A DNA stretch of 64,000 nt from Rusavskia elegans (lineage: Eukaryota > Ascomycota > Lecanoromycetes > Teloschistales > Teloschistaceae). The stretch covers positions 186,001 through 250,000 of the forward strand of contig SAUG01000021.1 in assembly GCA_011316305.1 (NCBI GenBank), given 5' to 3'. Under the pieces are notes generated by a model. That model saw nothing but the letters and a program-made list of their open reading frames with translations, was not told where the DNA came from and made no database searches. Positions within the stretch are counted from its first letter, which is position 1, and each line of letters begins with the position of its first letter. The translations under genes and the position numbers were made by a program. Positions 33,607 to 45,533 of the stretch are shown here, in pieces.

Positions 33607-34140
33607 TCATTTCGGCATCTGGGGTTGCGATGCTGCGGGGGTGGCCGCCCCTTCAGGAACCCATCCCCCTTCAGCTTCGATCTTGTTGAGCGTTTGCTGC
33701 TTCTTCCATTCCATCACTCGGCGTTGTTTGAAATATGTGACCTATATTCAACCTGTCAACCAAACACTCCCCTCTCCCTTTTCCCTTTCCACACCTGTCC
33801 CTCCTGAAGCTTCCGACCACCTGGATTTCACCTTTGCCCTAAGATCAAGGAGTAGAACAGACAGAAGAGACAACCTTACCCAACTCCCCGCGCACTCTCT
33901 CCCAAACGCCTTTTCCACCTGCCCGCATTCCTTCCTCGCTTTATCCTCGTCTTTGATCGCATCTAATATCCCATTTTTGTCCAGGCATTGGAAGAATGCG
34001 TCGCGGGCTTCGTAGCATTTGGCGCGGGAGGTACGGTCGGGGGCGATGAAGGCGCCGTCGGCGGAGGGTTTGGGGGATGAGGGGGTGGAGGTGGAGGATG
34101 AGGATGAGGAGCCGAATGGGTTGAGGGAGGAGAGACCCAT
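33607..34140 (-). CDS. COA6: Cytochrome c oxidase assembly factor, Coa6/Cox6B-like
   Basis: Two exons, 34140-33880 and 33741-33607, give 131 residues. The intron follows AGSW, and exon 2 begins VTYFKQRRVMEWKKQQ. A Ser/Pro-rich N-terminus is followed by the CHCH-type core: APDRTSRAKCYEARDAFFQC (C-x9-C) and CGQVEKAFGREC (C-x10-C), then the VTYFKQRR helix. This twin-cysteine arrangement and the DRTSRAxC word match Coa6, an intermembrane-space copper-handling factor for Cox2 maturation. The N-terminal Ser stretch is longer than in yeast. The gene is divergent to SYS1. Confidence 0.88.
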
Positions 34141-34567
34141 GGTTTCAGGTGCTTAGGGGAGGATATGTGTTGAGTTTGTTTGCTCCGGCAAGCGCTGACT
34201 GCTTTGTTTGTACGAGGTAGTGAAATGGGAAGATCTTTCGCCTCAAAACGGGTGATGTACTAGCGTTGTTTTGTGATCGGCAGATCGCCGTACTCGTATG
34301 AGGCTCTGCAGCGGCGTCGAATTTGCAGCTTCGCAGGCATCGATCGATCTGTCAACGTTCTTTACATCTCACACCATCTCGACATCTACTTCTAAACGAC
34401 GATTACCATCTACATACCAATTCTCAAGCCTATCTATTCCTCCCCTTCCCACCGTCTCTACCGCATCAACTCGGTACCCTAACATCCTCTCCCCAACCCA
34501 TCCTCCACAAACATCACCCCCAATGCTCCCCCGGTAGCACTCTCCCTCCTTCACCCTCAAACAAAAC
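34141..34567. promoter_or_regulatory. Divergent promoter region of COA6-like and SYS1 genes
   Basis: 427 bp separate the two start codons. It is C/T-rich on the plus strand near SYS1, as is common before fungal transcription starts. No specific site was recognised. Confidence 0.4.
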
Positions 34568-35300
34568 ATGCGCCACCGCCGTCCGCCCCGCCCCGGCGCC
34601 CTCCAAACACTCTCCCCCCTCCGCATTCTCACGCAAATCCTCCTCCTCCAAACTCTGCACTACGGAACAGCCTTCGCCCTCATCCTCTTCACAGCGCTCG
34701 CGGCCGGAAAACCATTTTCTCTCGATCTGGTCCTCAGCTGGCGGAGTTTGAGAGGCGATACTACGATCGGGTGGACGCTGGGGCTGTGTTGGGTTATGTG
34801 TGCTGGTGCTGGGTATGTGATTGCCTCCTCCCCGCCTTCCCTATTGATATTACAGTCCTTCAACGCGGTCCTGGACATACATATGACATCACAAAACCAG
34901 TACTAAAAGACCGATGCTGACTGATCTTTGGTGGATAAACAGTATCATCTCCCTCCTCCTCCTCATCGCCCGTTCAAAACTCGTCCTCGATTTCGCTCTG
35001 TCGCTGCATTTCATCCATCTGCTCGTCACGTCGCTCTATTCGAAAGGCATACCTAGAAATTGGTTATGGTGGGCGCTGCAGGCCGTCAGTGCCTCTTTGA
35101 TGGTCGGTGGGGGCGTATGGGCTTGTCGATGGAGGGAATTGAGGCCTATTGAGTTTGGTGGTGGCGCTGCGGCAAAGGGAAAGGGTAGAGATGGCGATGA
35201 GGGGGTGGGGTATCTTGTTGGGAAAGGGAAGGGGAGGGGGAGAGATGGGGGCGGGGAGTATGAGATGGTGGGTATCAAGGATGGGGAGGATAGTGTGTAG
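34568..35300 (+). CDS. SYS1: Sys1 Golgi membrane protein
   Basis: Two exons, 34568-34812 and 34943-35300, give 200 residues. The intron joins CAGAG to IISLLLLIARSKLV. Four hydrophobic helices are visible: around ILTQILLLQTLHYGTAFALIL, WTLGLCWVMCAGAGII, LDFALSLHFIHLLVTSLY, and WWALQAVSASLMVGGGVWA. The family word LSWRSLRGDTTIGWT is present, and the core ends WRELRPIEFGG. Sys1 recruits the Arl3/ARFRP1 GTPase to late Golgi membranes. The tail after the core is unusually rich in Gly, Lys and Arg (GKGKGRGRDGGGEYEM) and is probably disordered. Confidence 0.92.
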
Positions 35301-35792
35301 AGGATGTATGGGGTGGTGTACCGGCGTCTGCATGGGGCTGGGTTTGTAATTTGGAAGATACCCCTTGTCACTTGACATACTCGGTTCGTAATGCTGAAAA
35401 ATCGATCGCAATAAGGGTTAAATGACAGTCGGTACCTCGATGTGGCTTCTCGTGCTTACGATTGCTTAGATCTTACTGTTGAGATGCTCGTAGAACTACA
35501 GTTGTATATTTCATGGAGAAATAGCGGTTGAGAATACATGACACGCCACTGGGGACTCCCTCAGTGCTTGCAGCGTAGCTCACATTGCGATCCATTGTTG
35601 TCACAGCGTTTTAGGATGGACAGCACAAGTTCAAGGTCCGGTTTCAGCGTTGATGAATAACAGCATTTTCATTCAAATCATGGAGCTCGTAAATAATGCC
35701 TAAGCAAATTTTCCTTTTTCCCCCCCAATCCAGCGCCAAAGCCAGTCACGCCAAAGATCCACGAAATCCCTTTCCTTGTCGCATCGCCGATG
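35301..35792. other. Convergent 3' intergenic region
   Basis: 492 bp between the stops of SYS1 (+) and the small secreted protein gene (-). Nothing recognised beyond expected 3' UTRs. Confidence 0.5.
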
Positions 35793-36347
35793 TCATGACT
35801 CCATGAAGCATGTGAAACCCGACACCACCTCTCTCTTCTCCAAATTTTCCCCAACTTCAGCCAGACGGATTTCCCCGTCACTCAGTCGAAAAGCTTTGGC
35901 CTGTGCATAGCACACGACGTCCTCTGCTCTTTCGAATTGTCGCGACGCTTGCTCCATCGAGGTGCCGTATTGGATGTTCGATATCCTTGCAGTGCGTGGA
36001 TGATGGCATGTTGAAGCCGTGGGCTCGACGGATGACGCTTGCGATGATGTACGGAGAGGGATGAGGAAGGATGTCGGAAGGGAGGTTTCGGGGGACGTTA
36101 ACGTTATATTGACAAAGACGTTTGAGATGTCGAGAGGCGCGGCTGGGGCATTGTTCGCGAGCGGGTGCTGGAGTGCTGAGGAAGCTTTGACGGCGTTGGA
36201 GCCGAGTTTTGGGAGGCGGAGGCGGAGATGATGGTGAGAGTGGTGGGTGTGATGGGAGTGCAGGAGATTGAGCGGATGAGCGATGGCTGTGGTGAGGATA
36301 GTAGCTAGGAAAGCGAGCGCTGGAAATGCGGTAATTGAGGACAGCAT
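35793..36347 (-). CDS. Small secreted protein, His-rich N-terminal region
   Basis: Single exon, 184 residues. A signal peptide is clear (about residues 1-22, ending TTAIAHP). It is followed at once by a histidine cluster (HSHHTHHSHHH), a basic stretch, and then a likely beta-rich segment (ISNVFVNITL). Four cysteines appear late in the protein: one in TCHH, one in VVCYAQAKAF, and a last one in FTCFMES. I do not recognise the family. The His cluster could bind metal, but that is a guess. The gene is divergent to COG5. Confidence 0.6.
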   Translation of the reverse strand: MLSSITAFPALAFLATILTTAIAHPLNLLHSHHTHHSHHHLRLRLPKLGSNAVKASSALQHPLANNAPAAPLDISNVFVNITLTSPETSLPTSFLIPLRTSSQASSVEPTASTCHHPRTARISNIQYGTSMEQASRQFERAEDVVCYAQAKAFRLSDGEIRLAEVGENLEKREVVSGFTCFMES

Positions 36348-36981
36348 TCTGGATGACTGGAAGGTTTTTCTTTAATTTTGGAGATTGTATGAAAGACCAG
36401 CTAGGATTCAATGTTGCAGTAGGAAGCGTCAAGCTTGACTTAAAGAACGAAAGACATGGCCAGCAGATTGTCACTTATGCTATGAAGTGATGAAGGCTGG
36501 CTTCACACTGATGCAGCGAGAAATGCTGGCTGATGAAAAGAGTAGGTATGGAGGTCGGTGAAACGAGGAATGCAGAAATCGAGACCACGAGGTCTTTTTC
36601 CTCCACAACAGATACAGCCCGTGGGCCCCACGGTCGCATGATTGATTCCACTCCCATGGTGAGGCGATGGAACAGCCGACTAATGAGGGCACAGCTTTTG
36701 GTGCTTGTGTGGATCGGTCTGTGAATGCGACGCCTTCGGATAGAAAGATGAAGCAGATTCTGAAACGTCAAGAACCAACCGCACAAATTCCCGCCGTCTT
36801 GGCGAAGGAAGACTCGGCAGGAACGAAGCGTCGCGGCACGCGGCGAAACATCTAACACCGTGACCAATGCACGAGCTTGTTTGAGCCTAATTGATGCCTC
36901 GTCATTGGTTGTTGACATGCCTTGAGACTCTCTTTCGCCCGTGGTTCGAGGCCGTTGAGGCACCTCTGTGAAGAACTGTCG
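36348..36981. promoter_or_regulatory. Divergent promoter region of secreted-protein gene and COG5
   Basis: 634 bp between the two start codons, holding both promoters. A minus-strand open frame at 36475-36963 spans most of it but has no conserved sequence. Confidence 0.4.
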
Positions 36982-38286
36982 ATGATGGCCGAGTCAGAGG
37001 GACCTTCCTACATTGACTACGACACCTTTCTCGACCCGAACTTCTCACCTACTGCTTTCGCCAACTCCCTAGTCATCGCCACGAACAACCCCTCGGACAC
37101 GCCAATCGACCTTTCCACCCCGCTATCCAAGGTTTTGTTTGATATCCAGGAGATCGACACCCACATCCACACGTTAACCACTCAGTCCGCCATACCGCTG
37201 TTGACACATACGAAAAACCAAGCAGATGCTGGTCACCGGATTGTCACCGAGGTTGAGGCCCAGGTTGCGAACTTGACTGATGGCTATCAGAGGCTAGAGA
37301 AGGAGGTCATCCAGCGGTATGAAGAAGCAAATCAAGTCCGGATCGCTGTCGAACGACTGTGGGAAACCGTTCGAATCGGACGAGCTGTAGCAAGATGCCT
37401 GACGCTGGGTCGCCAGCTCGAGACGCAAATGGCAGAGGTCACTGGTGGTGCTGGAGGGCCTAATTCCGCGAAGAAAGAGGATCACAAGGCCATGGTCAGA
37501 GCATCCAACACACTGCTCACTGTTCGTCAACTGCTTTCAGCCTCAGGACCAAACGAGGAAGGGGAACATCTGTCCAAAGTCCATTTGATCACCTATCTAC
37601 AGAACTCAGTCCTCACGCCTTCCGAAACCTCGCTGCGGAACCGCGCCCAGCAGATCATACGAGAGTTCTCCATGTCGTCCCTGGCCTCATCTGCAACAGC
37701 TCCGACGACATATGATCAGTCGGAAGAGACCAAGTCCCGAACAACCTCCGCTCTTCTCACACTGCAACTTCTGAATCCTCGTCTGCTCGTCGCCGCTCTC
37801 CAAACATATCTCCGCGCATCATTGACATCCTCTCTTGCGTCCGTCGGCCGCGCCCTCAACAGTCTTCCCACCCTGGACCGCACTCTCCTGGAAGTCTCCG
37901 CGCGCTGCCAAAATATCGTGGCCTTGGAAAGGCTCCTTGACAGCACTAAACCTCCACAAGATCCCCGGTCCGGATCGAACGGCCAAGCGGAGTACTCCGG
38001 GACTCTTCTCGAGCCTTTGTTGTCTGCGCTTGACACTTCATCGCTGCCGTCATTCTTCTGGCGCAGTCTTGCCGAAGGTCTAGGCCCGCGCGTGGCGGAC
38101 CTGATGGCAAAAGGTGGTGTGGTTGCGCGAGCTCTGAAGAGTCAGAGGGAGAGAGTGAAGGACAGTGTACGCGAATGCGTTCTTCGAGGCAGTCAAAGTC
38201 CAGGGGACACTACCAGGAAAGCAGGAGCCTGGGAACGAGAGGCCGCCGTCATGGTTGGGAGTGTTATGGGTCCATTGGGAAGGTGA
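36982..38286 (+). CDS. COG5: Conserved oligomeric Golgi complex subunit 5
   Basis: Single exon, 434 residues from ATG 36982 (two adjacent ATGs). Words typical of Cog5 are YIDYDTFLDPNFSPTAFANSLV, DLSTPLSKVLFDIQEIDTHIH, LWETVRIGRAVARCLTLGRQL, LNPRLLVAALQTYLRASLTSSLASVGRAL, and FWRSLAEGLGPRV. The mostly helical content and the length (about 400) match fungal Cog5. It is a lobe B subunit of the COG tether for intra-Golgi retrograde vesicles, cytosolic on Golgi membranes. No lesions seen. Confidence 0.92.
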   Translation: MMAESEGPSYIDYDTFLDPNFSPTAFANSLVIATNNPSDTPIDLSTPLSKVLFDIQEIDTHIHTLTTQSAIPLLTHTKNQADAGHRIVTEVEAQVANLTDGYQRLEKEVIQRYEEANQVRIAVERLWETVRIGRAVARCLTLGRQLETQMAEVTGGAGGPNSAKKEDHKAMVRASNTLLTVRQLLSASGPNEEGEHLSKVHLITYLQNSVLTPSETSLRNRAQQIIREFSMSSLASSATAPTTYDQSEETKSRTTSALLTLQLLNPRLLVAALQTYLRASLTSSLASVGRALNSLPTLDRTLLEVSARCQNIVALERLLDSTKPPQDPRSGSNGQAEYSGTLLEPLLSALDTSSLPSFFWRSLAEGLGPRVADLMAKGGVVARALKSQRERVKDSVRECVLRGSQSPGDTTRKAGAWEREAAVMVGSVMGPLGR

Positions 38287-40514
38287 TGGAACATCAAGTG
38301 CTTCGCATCGACTCCGTACCGCTGAGGATCCCGTAATGCAGAAGGGAAGGGATATGCACGACCCGCTCGCTGAGGGCTCGTCCCACAGCTACTGGACCCG
38401 GGGCGCCAGTGTCGGAACAAGCAACGGCCTGGTAGCTCAATTGAATTCAGTCTCTATCGAGGTATTGAGTGCCCTGTCAGCCGATCAAATGGCTGTGTTG
38501 CGCAGCATTCGACCCGTGCATACGTCGTAATGGTTTCATTTTGATGCGAATGGCTATGGATTTCGCGTTCCTGTTCGCTCATGGGTCCATTTCGACACAT
38601 CCATCGGACGTTTATAAGACCGCCGACGTCACCTCGCTCGAAGAACGTTCGCTCGCGATTTTCGCATTGGCGGCCTCGTCATGTCAGAATCCGATCGCAA
38701 CAGGGGTCGTCCAGCAGTCGGTACCTCGATATGAGATCTCGTTCCGACGCCTGCTCTGCTATTGCCATACAGCTGCACTCGGAGCAACAACCGTGGGGTA
38801 TTCGGCTCTTAGGGACTTGTCTGGTGGTTGCTGTGTGGCCCACGTTGCGGTCGACTCTTGACAGCTATTTCATGCCTAACGGCAGATCGCAGATGGCTTT
38901 GGCTGATCGTGGACCGGCGTGGGGCTAAAAACCTGGAGAACGGCCCTCAGCCTGTTCGGGTTTAGGACCGGACGCCAGTTGCGAGCTTATCGGCTCAAAT
39001 CGATTGCGCAAGCCGAGAGGGGCACTCGGGGTGTGGAAGAAGCGGGGCAATGTGGATGATGAAGGTCATGTACGTCGGAGCAGTCGACGCTCGTCGCTTC
39101 TTTGGGCATCCAATACCTTGCGGCGAAGTGGGCTCAGGTCACACCTCGTGGGTGATGCGGCTTCCAGTCTGCGTGCTCTTGTACGGCCCAAGAGAGCAAA
39201 CAACCTGCGATATCGTGATGTGGCCATGTACCTGACAGCCCACCACTAAGGCTTCACCCCTTGCATCAATTCTTCCTCGAAGACCCGACTCCCCGAAAAA
39301 GGTCTAGCCGCTTCGTTATGCATGACGCATCGGAGCGATCAAAAGCATCGTCTCGGACAGATGCAATCAACCATTTGGATGGCACCCCCCTCGACAGACA
39401 GCGGCATGCCACATCTCTCGAGACGTGAGGCCACGAGGGGAGTCAGCCTGGAGGCCAGAAGCCGGAGGCTACTTGCAGCGGACAAACCCTGTGGGGTGGG
39501 ATGAAGATGCGGCTCCCCATCCATCAGACCAAGTAAAGGTTGGCCTCATGTATCATGTTGTCTTAACTTCTGCCTGTTTCAGTAGGGCACCTTGGCGGCA
39601 TGTGAAGGCAAGTCAGCACGCATAAGGTAGAGTATAGGCCTTGTTCCGCTCGTGCAGAACGCTTGTCAAGGCTTTCATATGCCGAATAATCAAACAAACT
39701 ACCCTTAGATAGAAAAGGGTCATACATATAAATAGCGCGTATCAATGAAGACCTCCTGTATCGATAACATCTTGATATTGAAGTCCATTGGCCAGTTTGC
39801 GTCCTATATTTGGAGGCTCAGAGTGTGACAGAGCTGCAAGGAAGGATTCCGTGGTTCAAGGCAGTGTTCAGCATTGATGAAGAGATCAATGTAGGCGAGC
39901 AAGTTAGAGGTACCAGAATGCATTGTGGTCATTGCGACAGGGACCCCTCCGATCCGACTCTAGCCCACTCTATTCATCCCAACTTCCACCACCACCACCA
40001 CCAACCACCACCAGCGCACTCACATCCATCCTGACCACCCCACGCAGGCTTCTTCGAGTCATCTACCGAGTACCATAACCATCCTTCTCTCCTGAATCAT
40101 TACCCGATTCTCAGCACTGCGACGCCCCAAGCGCCCATCCGGAACTCTTCAGCCTCTCTTCCACTCGGCTTATCCGTCAGCATACATCGCATCAACCCCG
40201 CCACCGCTCCTCTCCTCGTATCGGGCCAGTCCAGCGGCTGTCAGATCTGAATCTGACATCGATCAAGACGATATATAGCGGAGCTTCCAGGTGCCTGTGC
40301 CGATCTCAGCGGCTTGTGGTACGCCTCATTACCTTAGGGTTGTGCTTCTCTCCATCATATGTCGATGCTGTCTGGCTCGGCAAGGCCTGCGCTCTAATGT
40401 TGGAGCAAACCTTTCACCGGAACTTCAGGCTATCATCATCATAAACCGGAGGATACTGGTACACTAACTGCCGATACTTTGTTGGGTCAGAGAGTCACCT
40501 TCATCTGTGCCACG
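38287..40514. other. Long gene-free region upstream of the C2H2 regulator
   Basis: 2.2 kb with only short open frames on either strand. The last 500 bp before the zinc-finger gene is C/A-rich and probably a long 5' leader or promoter. No RNA gene or mobile element recognised. Confidence 0.45.
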
Positions 40515-42773
40515 ATGACCACCTTCCAGTCGGTCAATGTTGGCCTTGGGCCCCATGAGCACCAGTATGGAGTGACGACGCCGACTACACCCCGGGCCCC
40601 AACACACTCGCAGTCGCAACCCCATTCCACGCCGACAGCTGAAGAAGTCTCCACGACCACCCCTACAAGACTCAACTTCGGAGGTGTCAGCGGTCAAAGA
40701 CCGCTTCCCACCTCTCCATTTCCATCCTCGTTCCCAATACAACAGCCATCCACCAATCCCTCAAACCCGAGGCTTTTCAGCCGAGAACACTCCCATCGAT
40801 CCACGCAATCGGCAGGATCACATGACATCGATATGGACGTGTCCGACGAAGGGGAAGGAGCGTCAGATGACGAGAGTATCGATGCAGAAACCGGTCGACC
40901 GTCAAAGAAAAAGAAGGGGCAAAAGTTCTATTGTACAGACTTCCCTCCTTGTAACCTGAGCTTTACTAGAAGCGAGCATCTAGCAAGACATATTAGGTGT
41001 GCTGCATGCTCCACGCCCTTGATTCTTCGATGACTGACTGCTGCCAGGAAACATACTGGAGAACGGCCCTTCCAGTGTCATTGCTCACGTCGCTTTTCTA
41101 GATTGGACAATCTGCGACAACATGCCCAGACTGTACATGTCAATGAAGAGATCCCAGGAGACTCGCTGGCAGCTACAGGGACTCGATTTCAGCGCCAGAT
41201 CCGGACGGATCGGGTACGAACCCCTACCAGCCGATCGCGGGCGTCGACAGCCAATAACCAAGGCAGCCACGGTAGAGGTCACAGTCGAAACCTATCTGCT
41301 TCAAGTATCGGTTCGACGGCTTCAACCATCAGTAGGGGTGATGATGTCCGTCGACACCCACCACCGCTGATCATGTCGAATGACCAAGGCGCACGCATTC
41401 GACCCACTATCGACACCCTCAGGCTTCCACCGTCGACTCCACCTCAGCAGGCTTTTTCCAAGGAGTCCTCCGAGGGTCTCAGTACCCCTACTTCGACGAC
41501 CTTTTCTAATGGCGCAAGCAGTCCGGGATACGGATCGACATTTGGGTCTCCTGTATCTACTGTATCACGGAATACAGGATATTGGGGAGCTAACAGCTAC
41601 CATGGACGAAGACTCTCTGTGCCGTCTGGACCAAATCCTTTCCAGTCACCACAGAGCAACAGCTACCCAGCCCCATATTTGAGTCCTTTAGCTCCTTCTA
41701 ATAGCTCTCTCGCTTCGAGCAACAGCAGCATGTACGGCAGTCCGACCAGCTCATCGTACTCACTTTCCCGCCGCGAAACACCGGCAGAAGCGGAATGGAG
41801 AAGAAGAACGTGGCACCCAACTACGTACAACAGCTACCCACGTCCAGCAACAAGTGGACTAAGCTTTTATCGGACGCCGGATGACGCTCCCCAGCCAGCT
41901 TTTGCGCCCCAAGCTGCGGCAACACCTGGGTCGTCTTTTGGACAAAGACTGCCAGGCATTGAAACTTTTGACCAGATCCCCAACCGAAATACATCCCCTG
42001 TCCGCCGTGGTGGCAGCCCAATGCAAGTGGACTCCCCTAACAAGCCGCCAATATATCCCGGGCCTTCAGCAACCTCGGGACCAAATGATCGCAGGGGCCA
42101 TCAATCGTGGGACCTATCACTTCACCAGAATCTGACTAAGCTTGACATCGCCAATAGCGCTCCGACGAATGAAGCCAGCGGATGGACTCAGCAGTTGATG
42201 CCCGAGGCGCGGAACGACTCCCCGTACATCCAAGACAGTCAACCACTTCAAACTCATTTTCCTCCTCAATCAGCACCAGTGATCGTACATCAGGACTCGC
42301 CAAATGCACATGTTCAAGCTACGAGCCCTACTGGGGCCACATCATATCGGTTGAAGCGACAAGGCTGGTACAATGGACCTCTGAACCCACCCCCGACAAC
42401 GAATCGACGAAAGTCACCCGAGGGCTCAAGTAGCAGCGAAAGTGTACCTACACCGTCTTTTTCCACTGCTGAGTATCATCCATCCATCGTGGGTAGCGAT
42501 GGATATGTTGAGGGCCACAATGTCAGCCAGCGCAATGTAATCCATGCTGCCAGATCCTCCAAAGTTCGAATGAGACCGCTAACGCAGTGGCAGAGTTTTA
42601 ACGGGTCAACACAACATCCCACATACCAGTACCCGGTTGACAACCACACCGCAACCTCTCAACAACAGCACGCATCGCAAGACAACAAGATGACGAATCT
42701 TGAAGTGCTTGTCGCTGTTGCAACGAACGAAGACAACGCTCGCAACACCAATACCCAGCCGACACCAGTCTAA
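40515..42773 (+). CDS. C2H2 zinc-finger transcription factor
   Basis: Two exons, 40515-40996 and 41048-42773, give 735 residues. The intron falls between the two zinc-ligand His of finger 1. Finger 1 is C-x5-C-x12-H-x3-H (YCTDFPPC...HLARHIRKH). The standard linker TGERPF follows, then finger 2, C-x-C-x12-H-x4-H (FQCHCSRRF...RQHAQTVH), with an unusually short first knuckle that is nonetheless common in this fungal group. An acidic patch and KKKKGQ basic run precede the fingers. The long remainder is Ser/Pro/Asn-rich and disordered. A nuclear DNA-binding regulator is clear. The targets are not identifiable. Confidence 0.88.
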
Positions 42774-43656
42774 GTTCGCCGTAGCTCCGCCACTCTACCT
42801 TTACAGCTCGCTTAATACCCTTAATTTGAGGGGTGAGGAATGCCCAGAATGAGGGGCGATTAACGTATACAAGGCATACGATGATGACTAACGACGCTGT
42901 TCATAATACCACCATGCGTGCATTTGAGATACCCACTGGAGGATTAGCGCTGGATGGCGACCAGCCCTTGATTGACTTTCTTTCGATTCTATGTTTGGAG
43001 ATGGCTGCGAGGGCGTTTCTGGTTTCCTGCCGCGTCGGATCACCATTTGCTTCTTATCGATTATTGACGAAGTACACAACATCCTTCTCGATGCTTTTGT
43101 GTGGCTAAGACTATTCCAAGATGGGGAGTCTGCGACTGTAGGCCGTACTTCGACTGTGGAATTTCTGGTTGGGGTTTGGCACCTGTTGATTTTTTTTCTT
43201 TTTTTGATTTGCCCAAATTCTGAACCGGCTTTGCCTACCTAATATTATCGCTTGCCATGTCTGTCTGAGTAACGTTTGTCCTCCTTTCACGACTCCATCT
43301 CGCGCTACGACTCATACTCGTATAACAATGCAGTATGCAATGCAAGCTCGATGTGTCACGCGTAAAGATTCCGTAAATTGCGCTAGATCTCGTGCTGCCT
43401 GAACCGGAGATGCTCGAAGCTTGAGCCCGAGAGCCCCCGAAGGCATGCCAAGGTTTGTGAGCCTTTATCGATAAGGATAAATATCGCGATGTTTATCCGG
43501 ATATACGGCATCACACCTCGGCAACTTTATGCCCTTTGCGCCTTATGGCGAAGAGAATAATCACGGAGATATGTCATGACTTAGATTCTCAAGTATGTAT
43601 CTTCCCATGATTGAGATTCTTGTGGACCCTCCGCCCTTCTGCCTACGCCAAGCTCG
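42774..43656. other. Intergenic region upstream of the MFS gene
   Basis: 883 bp. Contains the 3' UTR of the zinc-finger gene and the MFS promoter, with a GATA-site cluster at 43465-43498 listed separately. No other gene is supported. Confidence 0.5.
43465..43498. promoter_or_regulatory. Cluster of GATA-factor sites upstream of the MFS gene
   Basis: A perfect palindrome TTATCGATAA (43465-43474) gives a GATAA core on each strand. GGATAA follows at 43475-43480 and TTATCC (reverse GGATAA) at 43493-43498. That is four GATA cores within 34 bp, about 160-190 bp before the ATG. Fungal GATA factors (AreA-type nitrogen, SreA-type iron regulators) bind such sites. Which one acts here is unknown. Confidence 0.5.
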
Positions 43657-45533
43657 ATGACATCTGCTTCTTCCCACCCAGCTAGAGACCGCTCTGTCTT
43701 GCCATCGTCAGCTACCCAACAATCTCACGATGACACCACTTTATATGCAGAGCCATGTATCCAGGAATATGATGCGCCAGTCCCTTCCAAGGGCGAGAAA
43801 GAAGCATATCGTGTTGATTGGGAAATCAACGATCCGGAAAACCCCCGGAATTGGAGGACTGCTTACAAGGGATGGCTGACTTTTCAGTTGGGCATGTTAG
43901 CTTTGGCCTCGAGTCTGGGAAGCTCTATCATTTCGCCTGCGAATAACGCCATCTCCAAATATGCTCACATCAGCCCCGAGGTCGCGACACTTTCGCTGTC
44001 GTTGTATGTGCTCGGTTTTGCGTTTGGTCCGCTTGTTTGGGGGCCTGTAGGCGAGGTGCACTTTCCAATCTCGAGGGCTCGTAAGACCTTCCAATTTCAT
44101 ATGACAGATGCTGATTCACAACAGGTATGGGGAAGAAAAACCAGCCTTCTACCGGCCATGTTCTGCCTGGGCCTGTTCTCAATTGGTACCGCAACGTCCA
44201 AGACTGCGACTGCTATCTTCATTACCCGTTTCTTCGGCGGTCTGTTCGGGTCTGCACCTGTGAGCAATGTATCTGCCGCATTGGGTGACATCTGGGCACC
44301 CAGGGCGAGAGGGACTGCGGTCACTTTCTACGCTCTGTGTGTCACTGGAGGGCCAACTCTTGGACCCGGTGAGCCATGTTTTCCGTATCGAACCGGCCAG
44401 GTTATCTAACGACTGTCAGTCATTGGATCCTCTCTTACTGTAAGCCATCTTGGGTGGCGCTGGACCGAGTACATCGAAGCCATCTGGGTGTTCACCATCT
44501 TTATCGTGGGAGTCTTCGCATTGCCGGAGCTGTATGCGCCAGTGCTACTCAAGAGGAAAGCCATCCGTCTACGAAAGACGACGGGTACTCAGGCGTATTG
44601 GCACCCTCATGAAGATGTCAAGCTGGACTTCAAGTCAATCGTCACGAAGCAGATCTCTCGTCCAATAAGGATGTTTGTTACAGAGCCCATGGTTACATGC
44701 ATCACTTTCTATGCAAGTTTTGTGTATGGGATCCTATATCTGACCCTGGCAGTGTTTCCGATTGTCTTTGAGGAGATCAGAGGATGGAAGCTAGTCATCA
44801 GCACGCTACCCTTTCTTGGACTCTTGGTGGGCGTTCTCTGCGCCATGGCTATCAACCTCACAAATCAACCACGCTATATGCGTATTGCCGACGAAAACGC
44901 AGGCAGACCGGTCCCTGAAGCTCGCTTGCCTCCTATGCTGATCGGAGGTGTGCTCATGGTGATCGGCCTGTTCTGGTTTGGCTGGACGGCTAATCCACCA
45001 CATCATTGGGTCTTACCCGTCGTAGCGTGTGCTTTCATCGGTGCTGGTTTCAAGTAAGTAGTTTTCAGAGCTTTTCCACCCCAATCTCGCCTCGCCTTGG
45101 AGCTATCCCTGGCAAGTTAGGCATTCGAGACGTTGACAGGTGACAGTCGAGGTCTCGGATATACTAGCATGACGTGGGATGAGACATACTATGATACCAA
45201 TCCATCTGTTCTCCTAATACGACTGAGTTGTTTTTACATGCTGACTCCGAAATATACTGCAGCGTCATCTTTCAACAATGCATTAATTTCCTCGTCGATA
45301 CGTATACTCTCTACGCTGCTAGCGCTGTCTCGGCGAATACCTTCTTGCGAAGTATACTGGCTTCGGGGTTCCCCCTAGTGGCAAGACCGATGTTTCACAA
45401 TCTGGGCGTAGGGCCAGCGATGAGCATTCTAGGAGCAATAGCATGTCTGGCACTGCCGGTGCCACTGATATTTATGAAGTATGGGCTACGACTCAGGAAA
45501 ATGTCGAAGTTCGCTCCAGTCGAGGACGAATAG
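43657..45533 (+). CDS. Major facilitator superfamily transporter, DHA1 (polyamine/drug) type
   Basis: Four exons, 43657-44055, 44125-44368, 44420-45053 and 45263-45533, give 515 residues. The last intron is 209 bp, longer than others here. The cytosolic N-terminus ends with VDWEINDPENPRNW, a typical start for fungal DHA1 drug:H+ antiporters. Twelve hydrophobic segments follow in two groups around the long central loop (ALPELYAPVLLKRKAIRLRK). Loop 2-3 has VWGRKTS, the remains of motif A. The words PLVWGPVGE, RFFGGLFGSAPVSN and SANTFLRSILASGFPL fit the Flu1/Tpo-like group. It probably exports drugs, polyamines or small metabolites at the plasma membrane. No metabolite genes are adjacent. Confidence 0.9.

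Noticed and set aside
36475..36963. 162-residue minus-strand frame between the secreted protein gene and COG5
   Set aside because: Lies wholly in the divergent promoter region and has no domain-like content.
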